A DNA stretch of 64,000 nt. Origin: Marchantia polymorpha subsp. ruderalis (lineage: Eukaryota; Streptophyta; Marchantiopsida; Marchantiales; Marchantiaceae). Shown in pieces: positions 11,732 through 24,450 of the stretch; within the stretch, counting starts at the first letter, position 1; the number at the start of each line of letters is the position of its first letter. The translations under genes were made by a program, and so were the position numbers. The notes below the pieces were generated by a model. That model saw only the letters and a list, made by a program, of their open reading frames with translations, had not been told where the DNA came from and searched no databases. Where the stretch lies: NCBI GenBank assembly GCA_037833965.1, contig AP031358.1, positions 15,074,001 through 15,138,000 on the forward strand, written 5' to 3'.

Positions 11732-13075
11732 CTACAATTTCGGACACTGTAAAATACAATCTTGAATGATACACCCTGATGCTACTGTGAAGTGCTCGTA
11801 CGCGCGGTTGAAGTGCCGAAATTGAGATCCATGGAGTTTTGTTGGTATCATTACCTAATAATGAGAACACACTGTCCCTGAAGGCTTCCGTTGTTCGCAT
11901 ATAAGCCTCAAAGCAAGGGGGCCAAGCAGACAAAACAAAAGCCGCGAAGCCGTACAAGAAGAAACGGCTATCAGGTCTAGGCTAGGCCCCGATAGTATCA
12001 CCGTGGGGGAATAAAACTCAAACCGCCGGAGATAACGTGGTGCACTGGTGACTCGGTAAACTCTCAACCACGAAGAAATCTTACTAGGTTGACTTTGCAT
12101 GTTCTGCACAGGAGAAGAATTACTGTGCAGAGAGGCGCCGTTTCAGATAGTAATCAGTTGACTGGGTAATGACCTGACACTGGCTCTAGAGTGGAGGCTA
12201 AAATTGTACAGTTCGGTTGCCCCATTCCGAAGAATACGTCACAACTTCCCATGGGAACTTGCAGCGACCGGCGAATCCCATTCCAGTAAAAATACATTTG
12301 CCCAGAAACGCCAGAAGTAACGATTGTACGCTTCGGAGAAGAAGTCGGGATGTTTGAAACAGTTCGTTTTGTCAGGATCGTTGACGGCGTAATGATTGCA
12401 AGGTTGGCATTCCCTCTGCTGCTGCTGGTGCTCGGCCTATCGCGTAATGTAACAGTCCCTCGCAGCGGGTTATCCGGATCAGTGCTTACAGTACAATGAA
12501 CCGTATAGCTCAGACTCTTCCTGAGCTCCTGTACCACGACGGACGTATTTCTCTCCGTACTCGAGGTCCATGAAGCAGCGATATTGAACGATCGAGGTGT
12601 CTTTGACTGCGATGAGGTGGAGGTTGCCCTTTGACAATACGACTACTGTCTGTGACAAAGAAAGTAGACCATTCTAGCGATCGGAGCAGAGGGTTGACTC
12701 CTACACAAGGACAATTTTCTGAATGACAGAGCTACATCTTTCCGTTTCACAGTACCTAGGCATTCCAAAAGACATGTACAGCATGGTACATGAGCCTTGG
12801 CAGTAGTGAGGTGTACGTAGATCATACTGTGCAGAGCAGTTGGAGTAAATAACACGAGCATTTGTGTGCTATTGAAAAAGAGGCTAAAACTCCAAATGGA
12901 AAGGAATCGAAAGTCGAAAGGTCGCAGTGTGGAACAAAGGCTTACTATACATGGCCGCTCGTGTTTACTAAATCAAACGCCTTCATGTTGCAGAACAAAA
13001 GGCTTTCCTTGGTCTCGAAGCATGCTAAGTAGACTTGATTAGTTGGCTTCATCAGGGGCGACACAAAGTGTAAGA
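11732..13075 (-). CDS. Multi-exon, cysteine-rich, probably membrane-associated protein (C-terminal exons)
   Basis: Six exons can be followed. 13,075-12,951 (includes TNQVYLACFETKESLLFC). 12,826-12,707 (40 codons, Cys-rich, includes YDLRTPHYCQGSCTMLYMSF). 12,649-about 12,490 (53 codons, includes GNLHLIAVKDTSIVQYRCF). About 12,415-12,240 (includes ECQPCNHYAVNDPDKTNCF and FWRFWANVFLLEW). About 11,985-11,855 (includes FFLYGFAAFVLSAWPPCFEA, a likely membrane segment). 11,784-11,732, ending QCPKL then TAG. Introns of 124, 57, about 75 and 70 nt have plausible borders, and phases match at 12,950/12,827, 12,706/12,650 and 11,854/11,785. The joins around 12,490/12,415 and 12,240/11,985 are uncertain. 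Upstream exons probably exist towards 14.8 kb. No family is recognised; the Cys-rich part plus a hydrophobic segment suggest a secreted or membrane protein. Confidence 0.55.
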
Positions 13076-14509
13076 CTGCGGTGAGTGCAGGTAAAAGAGC
13101 TTGGTATGTCATTACTTTTCGAATACACATGGTATATTTACAGATGTTGCGTATCTTGTGCCTATGTTTAACTTGCATAAAGAATGCTATTAGTTCGAAG
13201 AACAACGTGAATGGGAAAATGACGGAAGGTCATAATATACCACCTCCTCCCTCGTATAAATTTCATCTTTTTGTTTAATAAATACCCTTCACAGATTTAG
13301 ACAAGGACTCACTCAGAGTAGGACTTATAGTCAAGGCCAAATAGACATCTTGTTTTATAGTTTGTTCCCTTAAGCAGAATCATGCATAAGAAGACTTCAC
13401 GAGCCTTCTTGGTAGATATTCCTTCGAAATTATGATGATTCATTGGAGCTAATCATTCCACAATGATGTCAGGTTTTGGCTTGGTTCATTCATACGGAGA
13501 TATGACAAAACTTTATATTCATTGGAGGTCCACATAATAATTTGACCTCTCATGTTGCAAACTATGATTTTATGTAATGCTATTGGGACTTTGGTTTTCG
13601 ATAGGAAATGAGCAATATAGAGGGATACATAGGGTTAATTTCTTATTCTTCTACCTTTTGAGTTCTATGAATTTCCTCCCGCTTTTTGGAATCTTTTAAG
13701 AAAAGTGCAGAAGATTCTAAATTATTAGAATACATGAGGTATCACTTCATTTAGCTTATTCTATCACATATTCCAGTCAACCTATAACAATAGGTGTTTG
13801 TGGTTTGTTCGGATGCTCCTGAAGTATGTACGCAATTGAACCAGGATATTCCAAAATTTTAGGTGCATATTGTTGTCATGGTATTGAACCCTAGCCCAAG
13901 CTGACTCCTCTCGTTACTTCCTTGTTCACATGATGGGGATTTGCCTATACATAGTTACTTGTTCATTATGCAATAACTCAATCGCACAAAAGGCAAGGAA
14001 ACAGAATTGTTGTTTTTTCCTTTCCTCTTTTGAAAACGTTCCGATCGATGACTTTAAGTACGCTTGAGACTCACAGCTCTGCTTCCGCTCCCCCAGAAAC
14101 ATTACGAAGATAAAGTTGGAATATTGGATTCCATTCGGAAGTGGACGGTCGCCGGCCACGATGTACGAGTCAGGATCTTACTTTTGACTCAACCCGCAAT
14201 GACATTCCAACTACCAAGCATGCAACTGATCAGCTTCAGTTTTTTTCAAGCCATGATTTGAAATTATGCTATCACCTCGTCATATGCATTGACTACGATA
14301 CTGCAGTGGGTCATTTTCTTCTCATACACCACCATATGCAGTCAGAAAAGATATCTATGAAATATCTTTGAGGAATGGAAAGACAATTGCAGTACATTTC
14401 GTTCGTTCAAGTTCAGTTGCTGGAGATAAGCAGAACCGCAAAAACCGTAAGGTGGAAGAAAAGAACTGAAGAGTGAGCAGTTCCTCGCAATCGAAGTCGG
14501 ACGCCTTCC
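13076..14509. other. Intron/intergenic, possible small exons
   Basis: Likely introns or spacer of the minus-strand gene on either side. A protein-like minus-strand stretch near 14,060-14,165 (DRPLPNGIQYSNFIFVMFLG) may be one more exon, but its borders were not resolved. Confidence 0.3.
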
Positions 14510-14765
14510 TAACTAGGTAGCTGTAGGTTGTACAATACATGCGCCGAAGTTGCGAGAGTACAGGAAAGGTCAAATACACTCGTCTGTGATGCATTAGAGA
14601 TGTATGCACTTGGATGCTGGAGTTTTCTGGCCATGCACAAGTCAAGTTTATAACCAAAGAGCAGTCTTCCGATGACAACATCTCCCTCGTGCGTTCTGTA
14701 TTTTCCTCCCCCATCGTAAGAGAAGTGAAACGAAACAGTGTGTTTATATGTGCGAAGCAAAGTAT
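14510..14765 (-). CDS. Probable internal exon of the same minus-strand gene
   Basis: A strong acceptor (ACATGTCTTCTACAG) precedes 14,765. The frame that follows stays open for about 83 codons. It includes SFHFSYDGGGKYRTHEGD and RKLQHPSAYISNASQTSVF and has the composition of a folded extracellular-type domain. The donor is either near 14,512 (GTTAGG) or at an upstream GTATTG. It may belong to the gene ending at 11,732, because strand and style agree, but the connection is not shown. No domain is recognised. A longer frame in another phase (14,948-14,355) is judged a shadow. Confidence 0.4.
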
Positions 14766-14949
14766 CTGTAGAAGACATGTGTTATGCGGATTTTCCACGA
14801 GCCGAAGATTGTCAAGGGATCTCCTAACCCAGCTAGGTACGATCGACGTCTCCAAATGCCCAGAAATACTTGGATAGACTACTGCTATCGAAGATGCAAC
14901 GACCAAAGACAATGAAAACTGGTCTGCATATTCTTGGCTGTCCTCCACT

Positions 14950-15345
14950 TTAATATTGAGCAGTCTTATAACAAGACTAGCGAACTAGTGGCAAAAAATG
15001 GAATGTTATTCTTGCCGTCCAAACGACATTCTGAGATCTGCTCAATATTTAACGCGTAGGTGTACCGTACTTTACACGTACGAGGACGAGAAATCTTCCG
15101 CAGGACCTTCCCTATCGAACTGGACCTTACAGAAGTGTTTCCAGTTGGTCAGTCTCAGGTCACGGGTCGGTGAGCCGGCGGCCGCCGTCAACCTGAATTC
15201 TCACGCCACACCACACATCGCCCCCGTGGGTGCTCGCCTCCCTTTATCCGGTAGTCCATTTCATTTCCGCCAGAATCTGCTTGTGCATCCAAATTCTTGC
15301 TTTAGAAAATTCTACTGTCCGGGTTTGGCTTTCTTTTGATCCCCC
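14950..15345. other. No supported gene
   Basis: Moderate GC. A plus-strand frame at 14,998-15,339 has no family signature. Could be the 5' region of the minus-strand gene to the left. Confidence 0.3.
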
Positions 15346-15432
15346 AAGTGCCACATGTCAACGCAGTAGACCCAAGCTAAACTCCATTAAAAAATGTGAA
15401 CGCTGACTTTTATGCGTTGACATGTGGCACTT
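15346..15432. repeat. 20-bp perfect terminal inverted repeat, 87 bp in all (MITE-like)
   Basis: AAGTGCCACATGTCAACGCA (15,346-15,365) is repeated inverted at 15,413-15,432 around a 47-nt AT-rich centre. No target duplication is obvious. It marks the border between the gene-bearing DNA to the left and the AT-rich repeat block to the right. Confidence 0.75.
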
Positions 15433-15439
15433 ACCTCTC

Positions 15440-17309
15440 TAACAACTTGCCTAGTACTTTATGCGCTAAAAAAATAATATTTTATTCAGAGATAATAGTT
15501 GTATTTTTTTTTATTAACTGAAATAAATTTACAAGCAAATTATTTTACTAAAATTTGACTATTATTAGATTTTCCAATGAAAGTAAAACATTCCTTGAAT
15601 TTTTGTGTAAAAAACGTTATATTCAACTATATATATTTTGTCTTGATCAATTATAGAGCTTTTATGTTTTTTTGCCATCTTGATTTGAATTTCAATTTAT
15701 ATATACAATTTGGTACATGCTGATAGCAATAAACATGAATTTGACAAATTGATTACCAAATTTTATCTGGTTAACTCAAGAGTTAAAGTGTTAAAGAGTA
15801 AGATTTGATCTCTTCAAATCTTTTTTAGTCATTTGCATCTAGCACTTTCAAAATATGTACATCATATCCACAATACTTTAGAAAAATTTCAAAAACTGCA
15901 TCTAAGTATTTTTTCTCACATGATCTAGATATAGCAATGGAAGAAATACATAAAATGTATGTGATGATCTTGTACTAAGACATCCATATATGATATGTAT
16001 TTTATACTTTTTTTATTTTACTTGTGGATACTTCCACCATTTTTAGCCTTTTTACCTATTTTCACCTTTTCTCTTCTTTATTTACTTTTTTACACATCTT
16101 ACTTGCATTTGATAACAAACTCATAGTTTTCTTTATCATTAACAATGTTTGACTTGTTAAGATTGTTATAGGCAAACATGATCAACATTGTGGAAACTTG
16201 AGAACATAAAAGCAATATTATTGTATAGATACAAGGATTTACTTTGATGGAGTCGACATGGAAACGAAGAAGTCAACGAGCAGGAATAGATCTTTCATTT
16301 GATGAAAGTATTGATATTTTCATCAAGTCTCAATTTCTACCTTTCTAACTTTTAAAAGATCAAGATATCGGAAGTCAATAACATTGGCTACGTCTTGGTT
16401 TGGTTGCAAGATCTTATTTTTTTTGCTAGTTTGCTATTTTGCATCGTTGTTTATGCTTATCTACTCAACATCACTTGTAATCAAAGTCAACCGTTTCATC
16501 AACTCATTTGACATGTTTTCAAATATCATAGCAAAGGTAAACTTTTACCAGTTAGAAACTTCAATGACTGCATAAATTGTGTTCAATTTATCCGATTCAA
16601 TGATTACTTAAAATCTTTTCTTTTTGAAAAACATAAGGATATTTTGTGGTGTGCACACTCTTTAAATTTTACTACAAAATTCTAAACTAGACACCTTTTA
16701 ACATTTGGAGCTACTCATATATTGAAAATGATCAATGGAACCTTTTGCTTTTACAACACACACTTCAATACATGTTTCTCCTCTACAAGCATTAGCATTA
16801 TCAATAATCTTCGGTCCTTGATACTTTCAATCGCTAATAAGTCTCTTATATCTACTTTTGATATTCTAGATTTTTAGCCTGAATCAACTTATGTACCTTT
16901 TCTGTTTAATCTCTCATTGTCAAAGTCAATTCCTCTCTAGCCTTTCTCAAATTTTACTTAGATCTTGATAAAAAATATCTTTATATGTTATATTTACAAG
17001 ATCTCTTGAGTTGCACTGTATGGAGACCAGATTCATAGCATATAACAAGTTTGTAACTAATCGAATTACTCAAAATCATTGCATTTAAGTTCTTTATGTG
17101 GCATGGGGACAAAATTTCTAGGAGCATATTTTGTAATGGATGATTTAATTTTGATTGCAAGCAAGCGAGCAAGGGTGATATCATTTGATAAATATTTGGA
17201 TTTTCAAAATCAACGTATTATGACAAGGCTTTACAAAGATTTGATGAAGTCAAAGAAACAAACTTTCTTGTAGCAGAAGCAAGATTACTTGATAAGAGAG
17301 CTACTGAAG
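15440..17309. repeat. R2 repeat copy a, left part (AT-rich, decayed)
   Basis: Sequence near 17,100-17,300 (GTAATGGATGATTTAA, GATTGCAAGCAAGC, TACAAAGATTTGATGAA) reappears in diverged form near 41,945-42,070. It continues on the other side of element A (from 20,637), so A was inserted into this copy. Short hydrophobic frames are present but no transposase or polymerase motif could be confirmed. Confidence 0.55.
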
Positions 17310-17879
17310 TGTAGTAGTGCAGTTTTTTCATAACGTAGTTAGGTAGGTAAATTCACGTAAGTTTGAACTTTTGGAGCATTAATTTTTAGAAGAGGAGAGA
17401 ATAAGGAATTTTAATATAGATGTTGAGTAGGAGTAGGGAATACAAATGATCGCCCTAGACAGAACTTGTTCGGCTGGTTCCAATGAGGTACAGAATAGAA
17501 GAAACGGACCAATGGAGCCTGAACTACAAAGGGGAGGGGCGAAGATCTTGGTTCTCCGAAGACCTAATACAGCCTTTGATAGAGGGTATTTGGCCTTCGG
17601 CGTTGATGTCTTCAGAGTTACTTACGAAGTACTCTTGACGACGGATCCCCAGTGGATTAGAAGATGAAGCCGCACGGGAAAGAAATTTGAATGGCGGCAT
17701 CTTCAATTCGCACGAGTTGATTCTACCGTTGCGATGGCGGACTACACCCGGAAGAGTGCGTGTTCGGCTCCCACATTTCACGATTGCATTATTGCAAATT
17801 GACAAGAGATTGAGGTGCAAAAGGTTGAACTGGCAGAAGCAGCTATGTGGCGACTTGGTGCAATTTGATTGATCGCACT

Positions 17880-18620
17880 GAAGTCTCATGAGGCAGGATT
17901 GCGAGCTTATCGTAATGAATATGATCCTCGCGAATCTCAATTTCTTGCTCTGGGTATGGAATTGGTTCTGTGCGGCGATGGTACAAGAGTGGGACGACAA
18001 TGACACTCCGAAACCAAAGGGCTATGGAGACAACCCCGAAACTTGGCAAATTTAGGATTGGGCAAAACTCTTGGGATATTGCGCAGGTGAGGTCGGCGAC
18101 CTTAGCTTTGATAGTGAGAGCGTCAAGGTAACAAGAGCCCAAGAGCCGAAGAGAAAACATACGCGGCGTTATTCAAGAAATCGCGCACTGGCAAGAACGG
18201 ATATTGGACCACAAGGTATCGTGATCGTTTCAGAAGGAATATAGCAGTGGCATTGATGTAGATCCTTTGACCTTTTTGGCCGATGTACATGACGACTTGG
18301 CAGGTTGGGTTTGTGGAATGAGCGTTGCGAGGAGAATGAATTCACTAGGCGCGGATATTGTGGATTGTCACGAGGCAAGACATTGGTGCACTTATGATAG
18401 GATCAGCCAATTATATGTCCCCGTTTTTCATTAATTTCTATCGGGGGATGGGACGGTTAACTGAGGCAGAGCAAAAGTTCCTGCTGCAGACTCATGCGCA
18501 GGATGAAGACGAGACTTTGAGTGCCATTGAGGTTGACACCGACCAGGAAGATGCGCAACTTGCCTTGCCTTCGGGGAGAACAAATGGACCCAGGGACAGA
18601 AGGAAATAACGGTCGCAGAA
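17880..18620 (+). pseudogene. Module 1 of element A (N-terminal globular protein), broken
   Basis: Matches ORF1 of element C across frame changes. Conserved segments are LNFLLWVWNWFCAAMVQEW (C has LDFLLWGWNYICGNMVREW), FDSESVKVTR (C: FDSESIKVTK), a region near 18,290 equivalent to the Trp-Gln-Val segment of C, and MSPFFINFYRGMGRLTEAE (C: LSPFLINFYRQRNCLTAAE). It ends in an acidic EVDTDQED-type tail. Several stops and at least two frameshifts make it non-functional. No enzyme motif is visible. Confidence 0.7.
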
Positions 18621-19157
18621 AAGCTTCAGAAGGTCGCAGTTTCCGAAATGAGGAATTGCCGACCAGTTTCCACCAAGCTCAGAACGCCTAATGCACGGGC
18701 CAGAATGAAGATGAAAGCCCAACAATTGATATTGGAGGACGGTAGCAGCACGGAGAGCAGTGTTACTGCGTCGCAAGGCCGTCTCACTTCGGCAGAGTGG
18801 GCGGAGTTGGAAGTAGAGGCCACCGCGAGAGAGGAAGATGGGCCTTTGGAGAAGAGCCTTTGGCCTTCCGGGGAGAGACCTTCGGTAGCGATGGATAGCC
18901 GGACATCAAGGAAAGACAAAGGAAAGGAAATCATGACGGAGGGAGGAACCTAGGAGCGGAATCCAAGTACTTTGACAGTAAGTTAGAGTAAGTGCTTCTT
19001 TGGAGAAACCCTTAGAAGTGCTGACACTGTCATCGGACACGGAGAAGTATCCGGTTGCACTGGAGAAGATAGGAGAAAGAATAGTTGAAGGCGTAGCACG
19101 AGAGTCTACTGCGCAGTAGCCGCTGGCGTCACCTCGGACGTATACGGGACGGTTACA

Positions 19158-20110
19158 TTGGAGACGGGAGAAGATCCTTTGGCAGAAGATATTCAGTCGG
19201 AAGGGATCAATGCAGCGGACTTGTTGTGTGGAAAAGTGATGCCTTTACTCCGGTACCTCGACATTAAACTAGGGAAGTATGGTGGGCCATCCAATGTTGA
19301 ATCTTACGTGGAGCTAGTGCGTAATATGACGCGGATGAAGGTGGCAGCAGCTCGCGCAATAGTGAAGAAGGATAAGCAACTCCAGGATTCAGAGGAGAAG
19401 GACGAGGTACTTTGGAAAAGGTTGGCCGAAGAAAAAGAATTGCGGAAGTCTTCGGAGAAGGCCTATGAGAGTCTTCGAACCGATATTGAGATTACTAGAC
19501 GAGTGAAAGTTAACCTTCGGAATAGATTGGAGGCGTCTCGGGTGGCCTTTAACGAGGACTCGCTCAGAATGGACGAGCTAAATGCGGATATGGAGAAAAA
19601 TGATTAGGCGCATGCAACAGAGATGGCAGCGAAGGTGAAGGCTTTGGCGGAGTGTGAAGCTGCTAGGACTTTGAACTTGGAGCTGCTGGAGAGATTGGAG
19701 GCCAATTGCAATGAGATGAGATCTTAGCGATCGTTGGCCGAGGAGTAGTTAACTGAAATGGAAGTGAAACTGTCGAAGGTGGAGCAGAAGAATCAACAGT
19801 TAGCGGAGCAAACAAACGACGCGTTGACTCAAAAGATGAATCGGTGCATGCGCGGATTTGTGATATGGCAAATTGAGACAAGAAGTGGTTGTAGTTGAGA
19901 TATTTGAAGAGTCGCGTGACCGCAATGATAGCTTGTAGTGTGAGTGAGCAGCGCCAGTTAGCTAGGAAGTTAGATGCGTTTCTTTCCAGTTCAAACGAAG
20001 CGATGAAGAACTTGGAATTGGAACTAACGGTCGTTTTTCGTAGGTTGAGATTAGATCAAAAGTCGGAGAGCGTGGCAATTGCCGACTTTGCAGGTGATGT
20101 GCCTGTTCGG
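19158..20110 (+). pseudogene. Module 2 of element A (coiled-coil protein), broken
   Basis: The open stretch 19,158-19,607 (149 codons) includes VMPLLRYLDIKLGKYGGP and YVELVRNMTRMKVAAARA, followed by long Glu/Lys/Arg-rich heptad-like helices. After a stop it continues in pieces with CMRGFVIWQIET near 19,845 and QLARKLDAFLSSSNEAMKNL near 19,950. Each segment aligns with ORF2 of element C (VIPLLRYLDRKVDKYADP, CLKGYVHWEVKAQ, KLDAFLSKAQDTMSALE). A coiled-coil protein of unknown role. Confidence 0.7.
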
Positions 20111-20636
20111 AGCTTGCGGCATAGCGAGTGGCATCTCGGAGTGTTAGTTAGAATCTCAGTGTGGAGCGTGCATTCTCCGCGCGTCTCTGAATTGAGAGTT
20201 TTGTCACCGTGCGAGAGGAACTTCAGTTTGTCGAAGATACCGCATCCAAAGTAGTAGCCCAATTCATATGTTTTGAGTAGCAATTAGCTAGATCAGAATT
20301 TAAGCAAATTCATAATTGGAAGCTTAGTGCAGTTAACTAAGTGTATCATTTAGAAATTTTCCCCCTTGAATACTAAGACAGGGTCGTGATTGACTTCTGT
20401 GGTGCTTGATTGGAGAAGTTTCAGGATTAATGTGTGATTTACATTGCAATGTGCCTCCTTTGAACTTAGCACCTACAATATTTTTGAAAGTGACAGCCGC
20501 CTGAGAATTCAAACTCTTCAAGAGACTGTTGATACATGACACTCGTTGCTCTTTGTGTTGTTTCTGTTCTCGTGGGATCAGATCTTTATCATTACATGAT
20601 AAATATGCTGCATTTTGGTATTTATCTATGATTACA

Positions 20637-23600
20637 TGGAGGATCTGAAATTTTGAAGAGACGATTGTTAATATAGTCTTCAAATCTAATATTGATCCCA
20701 AATTTTTTATATTTTTTGCCAAAAAGCTCTATTTTTTCCACGACAATAAATCCATGACACTGTGAAAGATGCCTAGCTTATTTTTTGAAGTAGAGATGAT
20801 GGCTTAAATCAAAAGATTAGCAAATGATAGATGTGAGGATTTGGATGGTCAATATATGAAGTCTATCAAGTGAGAAGGAGATTATTTTGGATAGAAACTC
20901 ATCAAAGTATTGGAAGATGATGCTATTTATGCTTTTTCTTCTACTCGGTCGCTACGGAATATTATTCATATTCACAAATCAAAAAAGAACTACCTTTGAA
21001 CTAACAGTTGCACTATTATGATTTTTAGAAGTTCCAATTTCATCTAAGAATGTAGTTTTTAGTTTTTGTAAGACTTATAAATTTAAACAAAATATTTTCC
21101 ATCTTTTACTGATAACACATATTAAAATATTTTTTATGTGTTTATTTAATGCAAAAAAATTATTTTTAAAATTTTAAAAAATATTATATGTTTATATTTG
21201 CATATATTATATTTCTATTTACGTTAAATATCTACCTAAAATGAGAGATTTTATTCTTAATATACAACATGAGCTTTCATCTATTTTTTACTTACCAAAA
21301 AAAATAAATTATAAAAAAATAAATTATTTTTATTTTTAATCTTTACATTCATTTTTTTATATCACATTATTTAAAATATCATAAGTGCTTATTCATGTTT
21401 TTGCTCAAAAAAACAAGGTTTTGATTTTGAAACTTTATCATAAATTTAGAATACTAAGATCTCAGTAATATTTTATTATACATTTTTGCTCTTGTTTTAA
21501 TTGAATTTATCCGTATTTAATTTTATCATACATATATGAGGGTAAAATTATGATAGATGAAGCAAACATTCAAATGTTTTTATGTAAATATTTATGAGAC
21601 TGAACATCTATATAGTATAATATCTCACATGAAATTGTTAGAAGTTAATTGAAACTTTGTTAAATTAGATTAGTTAAATTTTAATAAGGATTTAAGTAAA
21701 TCGTCATTATAAGAAATAAGTAGCAAAATTTTTGTTATGATACATTAGGTTTTCTAACAATAAAGCTATTTTGTGTTTTCAGTGGATATAGTTCGTAATG
21801 ACTATCAAAATATAAACTTGTGTAACATGTTGTTATGTGTGCTTGTGCTTATTTTTTTCATGAAAGTGCGCTACAATTGATATTAGAGCAAGCAAATTAA
21901 AGCATTTTATATGGCCATCGAAACAATGTAAACTTTGTTTTCAATGATTTTTTCCAACCTATCCGCAACAATTGGAAAAAATTGAAATGTAGTAGCAACA
22001 GTAGATCAAGATTTGATCAAGAAGGGTTTGTATAGATTTCGTAGCCAGCAAGCTTCGACGAGAGATCAAAGGAGAGACTGAGATTTTAAAATTGCATATG
22101 ATTGGATTGTTGGCAAAGAGGGCAAAAGAAGTGTAAACTTTCATCCCAGTTAGAGGAGATGGAGCGGTAGAAATGTAGACGAAACAAGGAATACCAAAGA
22201 AGCGTAAACTTTCAACAAAGCTAGAGCAAGATCAATGGAGTCATTAATGGTAGTGTTTTTTTTCAAATTGCTACTATAGGTATTTTAGAATTCAATGGAG
22301 GTTTGCAATGACAATTAAATGATCATGGATTGCAATAAACTGTTTGCAAACATGCATGTTTCTAGAGCTTTCCATGCTTGAAAATTCCAAAAACATCTCA
22401 AAATTTTGATTTAAAGCTTGCTATGTAATTCCTGCAAACTCTCATAGGAGCAAGTTTGAAGAAAAATTTGAAACTATACATAAACAAAAGTTTTGTCTCT
22501 AAAATCTCAAGCTGTATTTTGTTTGTGCATTTGTCTAAAAACAATCCGGATGTTTGACTTCTCCTTCTCAAATTAGAAAATCAAGATTCAAACGTTTTAT
22601 GAATTATTAGGTGTGGGAGATTGCAGCAATTATCAACATCATCATCTATTTTCATGCCATCATCCTCAATTAATCTGACTGCATTCACAACATACAAAAA
22701 TTTGTAGTCACACTAACTATCACAAAATATTTGGCTGGTTTCTTAAACAATTTTTCTTTCTAAGTTCTTTGTAATAATAATATCTTTGGAATTTGGGTCA
22801 TGTATTACATGTAATAATTGTACATGAAGAAAAATAGGTTTTTGGGAAGATAGTGAAAAATTAATCTTCCTTTTGGCAAATTGATGGAGTCAAAGTTGAG
22901 AACATGGATAGAATCTTTTAAAAAGAGCGCTAGATCAAGTTAAATTTTGCCCAAGTAAAATCATCATCAAGCATAACTTGATCTTGCGTGTTTTATGAAG
23001 GAATCTAGGAGACAAAGGAAAATTTTTATTTTGCAGCTTCATCAATTTTAAGAAAACCTTTGACATAATAGCTCTTATGACAAAGATTGTAAGCTATTGG
23101 AGTACCATCAAATCTACTTCTAGGTGTGATCCCGTTGTATCATTATGTTTGAGCCAAAATCATAATGTTACAACGTAATCACGCCAAATGTTTAATACGA
23201 TTTTGTCATCAAAGCTCTATTATATACAGAAATATCATATTATTAGCACGTGATGACGATAGTTTGCAAAAATATTTCAACACTTTGGCAAGGTTTTGCA
23301 TCCAAAAGTAGATTAAGTTTAATTTGGAAAAGTTCAAAGTCATTATAGTGAACACTACATCAAATTTTTCATTGTTCCACAAAAAGCTACAATTTAAATA
23401 AGTGAAATGTTACAAATATCAAAGCATCAATTTTTCTAATGACTATAGTTGAGTACTTTGTGTGAAAAAGAGAATAAAAGTTGGTTACAAAGCTCTATAT
23501 TCATTGTTATATCAATATAAAAAAGCTCATATTGTGTCTCTGGGCTTAAAATATTCTTATTTAAGAGTTTAATGATCTTATGTCTTATATGAAATCCAAA

Positions 23601-24450
23601 TCTAAAACCTTGTTGTAAGAAGAGAGGTTGGAAGTGCTTGTAGAGGATGCAAAAGATCTTTCTACAAGAATGATTGGGTGTAAGAAACCAAACTCCGTAT
23701 GCTATTCTTCATGTTGAAACAAGTTGTCTTACTCTAGAAGCTGAAGCTCTTTACTTGATCATCATTTACATAAGAAGTGTGAGATTTTTTGATGCTTCTA
23801 GCCTTTCTCTTCAAACTTTGTAGCGTACACGTTCCATAGAATGGTCAACAAATATGATAACTTGATCTTTGAAGTAGAATGTAGTAGAATATTATTGGGA
23901 TTTGCATCCAATGGCACTTCGCAAGCATCTATAAGAGCAATTTATTAACAATATTTGACATATATAACATGAAAAATTTTCAAGTTCATGTTAATCCTAT
24001 GCTTTTTAATTGTGAACATAGGTATACATTGATGGAAATTTTCATTATCTTACGTCTTATTCTTGCACGACATAGAATTGGGTTTCATAAGCTAGGAATT
24101 GAGAAAAAGTATTGGTTTAATATTGATAAAAGTGAAAAAATTGTAGTTGTTATGACCGGAAAAAAAATGAGTATAAAGAGCATGTGTTTGTTAACTATCC
24201 AAGGTATGAAGAGATTAGATTACCTCATAATCCTAGATGTGAAGAATTTTTATCTCTTACTACAACTAGTGGTTTATAATTTTGATTGTTATATTCTGAC
24301 ATCATTATTTATCGTTCTAGTGCTCTAAGCATTAGCTTTGAGAAGATCTTTAGGATCTCTATTTTGATCAATGAATGAATCACTTGTTATTTTTTTCAAG
24401 TTTTCAACCTAAAAAATGAGAGCTCTATGCTTGTTGATTTTTATCTGTTT
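20637..24450. repeat. R2 repeat copy a, right part
   Basis: Continues the R2 copy beyond element A. Stretches near 20,645-20,960 and 22,880-23,060 (such as ACTTGATCTTGCGTGTTTTATGA) recur near 42,150-42,440 and 42,540-42,730. A 119-codon plus-strand frame (23,969-24,328) is open but shows no motif I can name. Probably the remains of an old transposon; the class is not determined. Confidence 0.5.

Larger units (their letters stand above)
17310..20636 (+). mobile_element. Element A of the TGTRGTR family, degenerate
   Basis: Starts TGTAGTAGTGCAG and ends TATGATTACA. It is flanked by TGAAG (17,305-17,309) and TGGAG (20,637-20,641), a 5-bp target duplication with one mismatch. The flanks are both R2 sequence that is continuous in the copy at 41.8-44.5 kb, which supports an insertion of about 3.3 kb. 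Its first and last 150 bp do not match as direct repeats, so it is not a standard LTR element. The content is the same two coding modules as in elements B and C, broken by stops and frameshifts. Confidence 0.7.

Noticed and set aside
14355-14948. 197-codon minus-strand frame
   Set aside because: A competing frame in the same place starts after a strong splice acceptor and looks more like a folded protein; a frame of this length is not rare by chance in 64 kb.
20637-24450. hAT-type transposase in the R2 repeats
   Set aside because: A few short segments were suggestive, but no catalytic or dimerisation motif could be read in a consistent frame.
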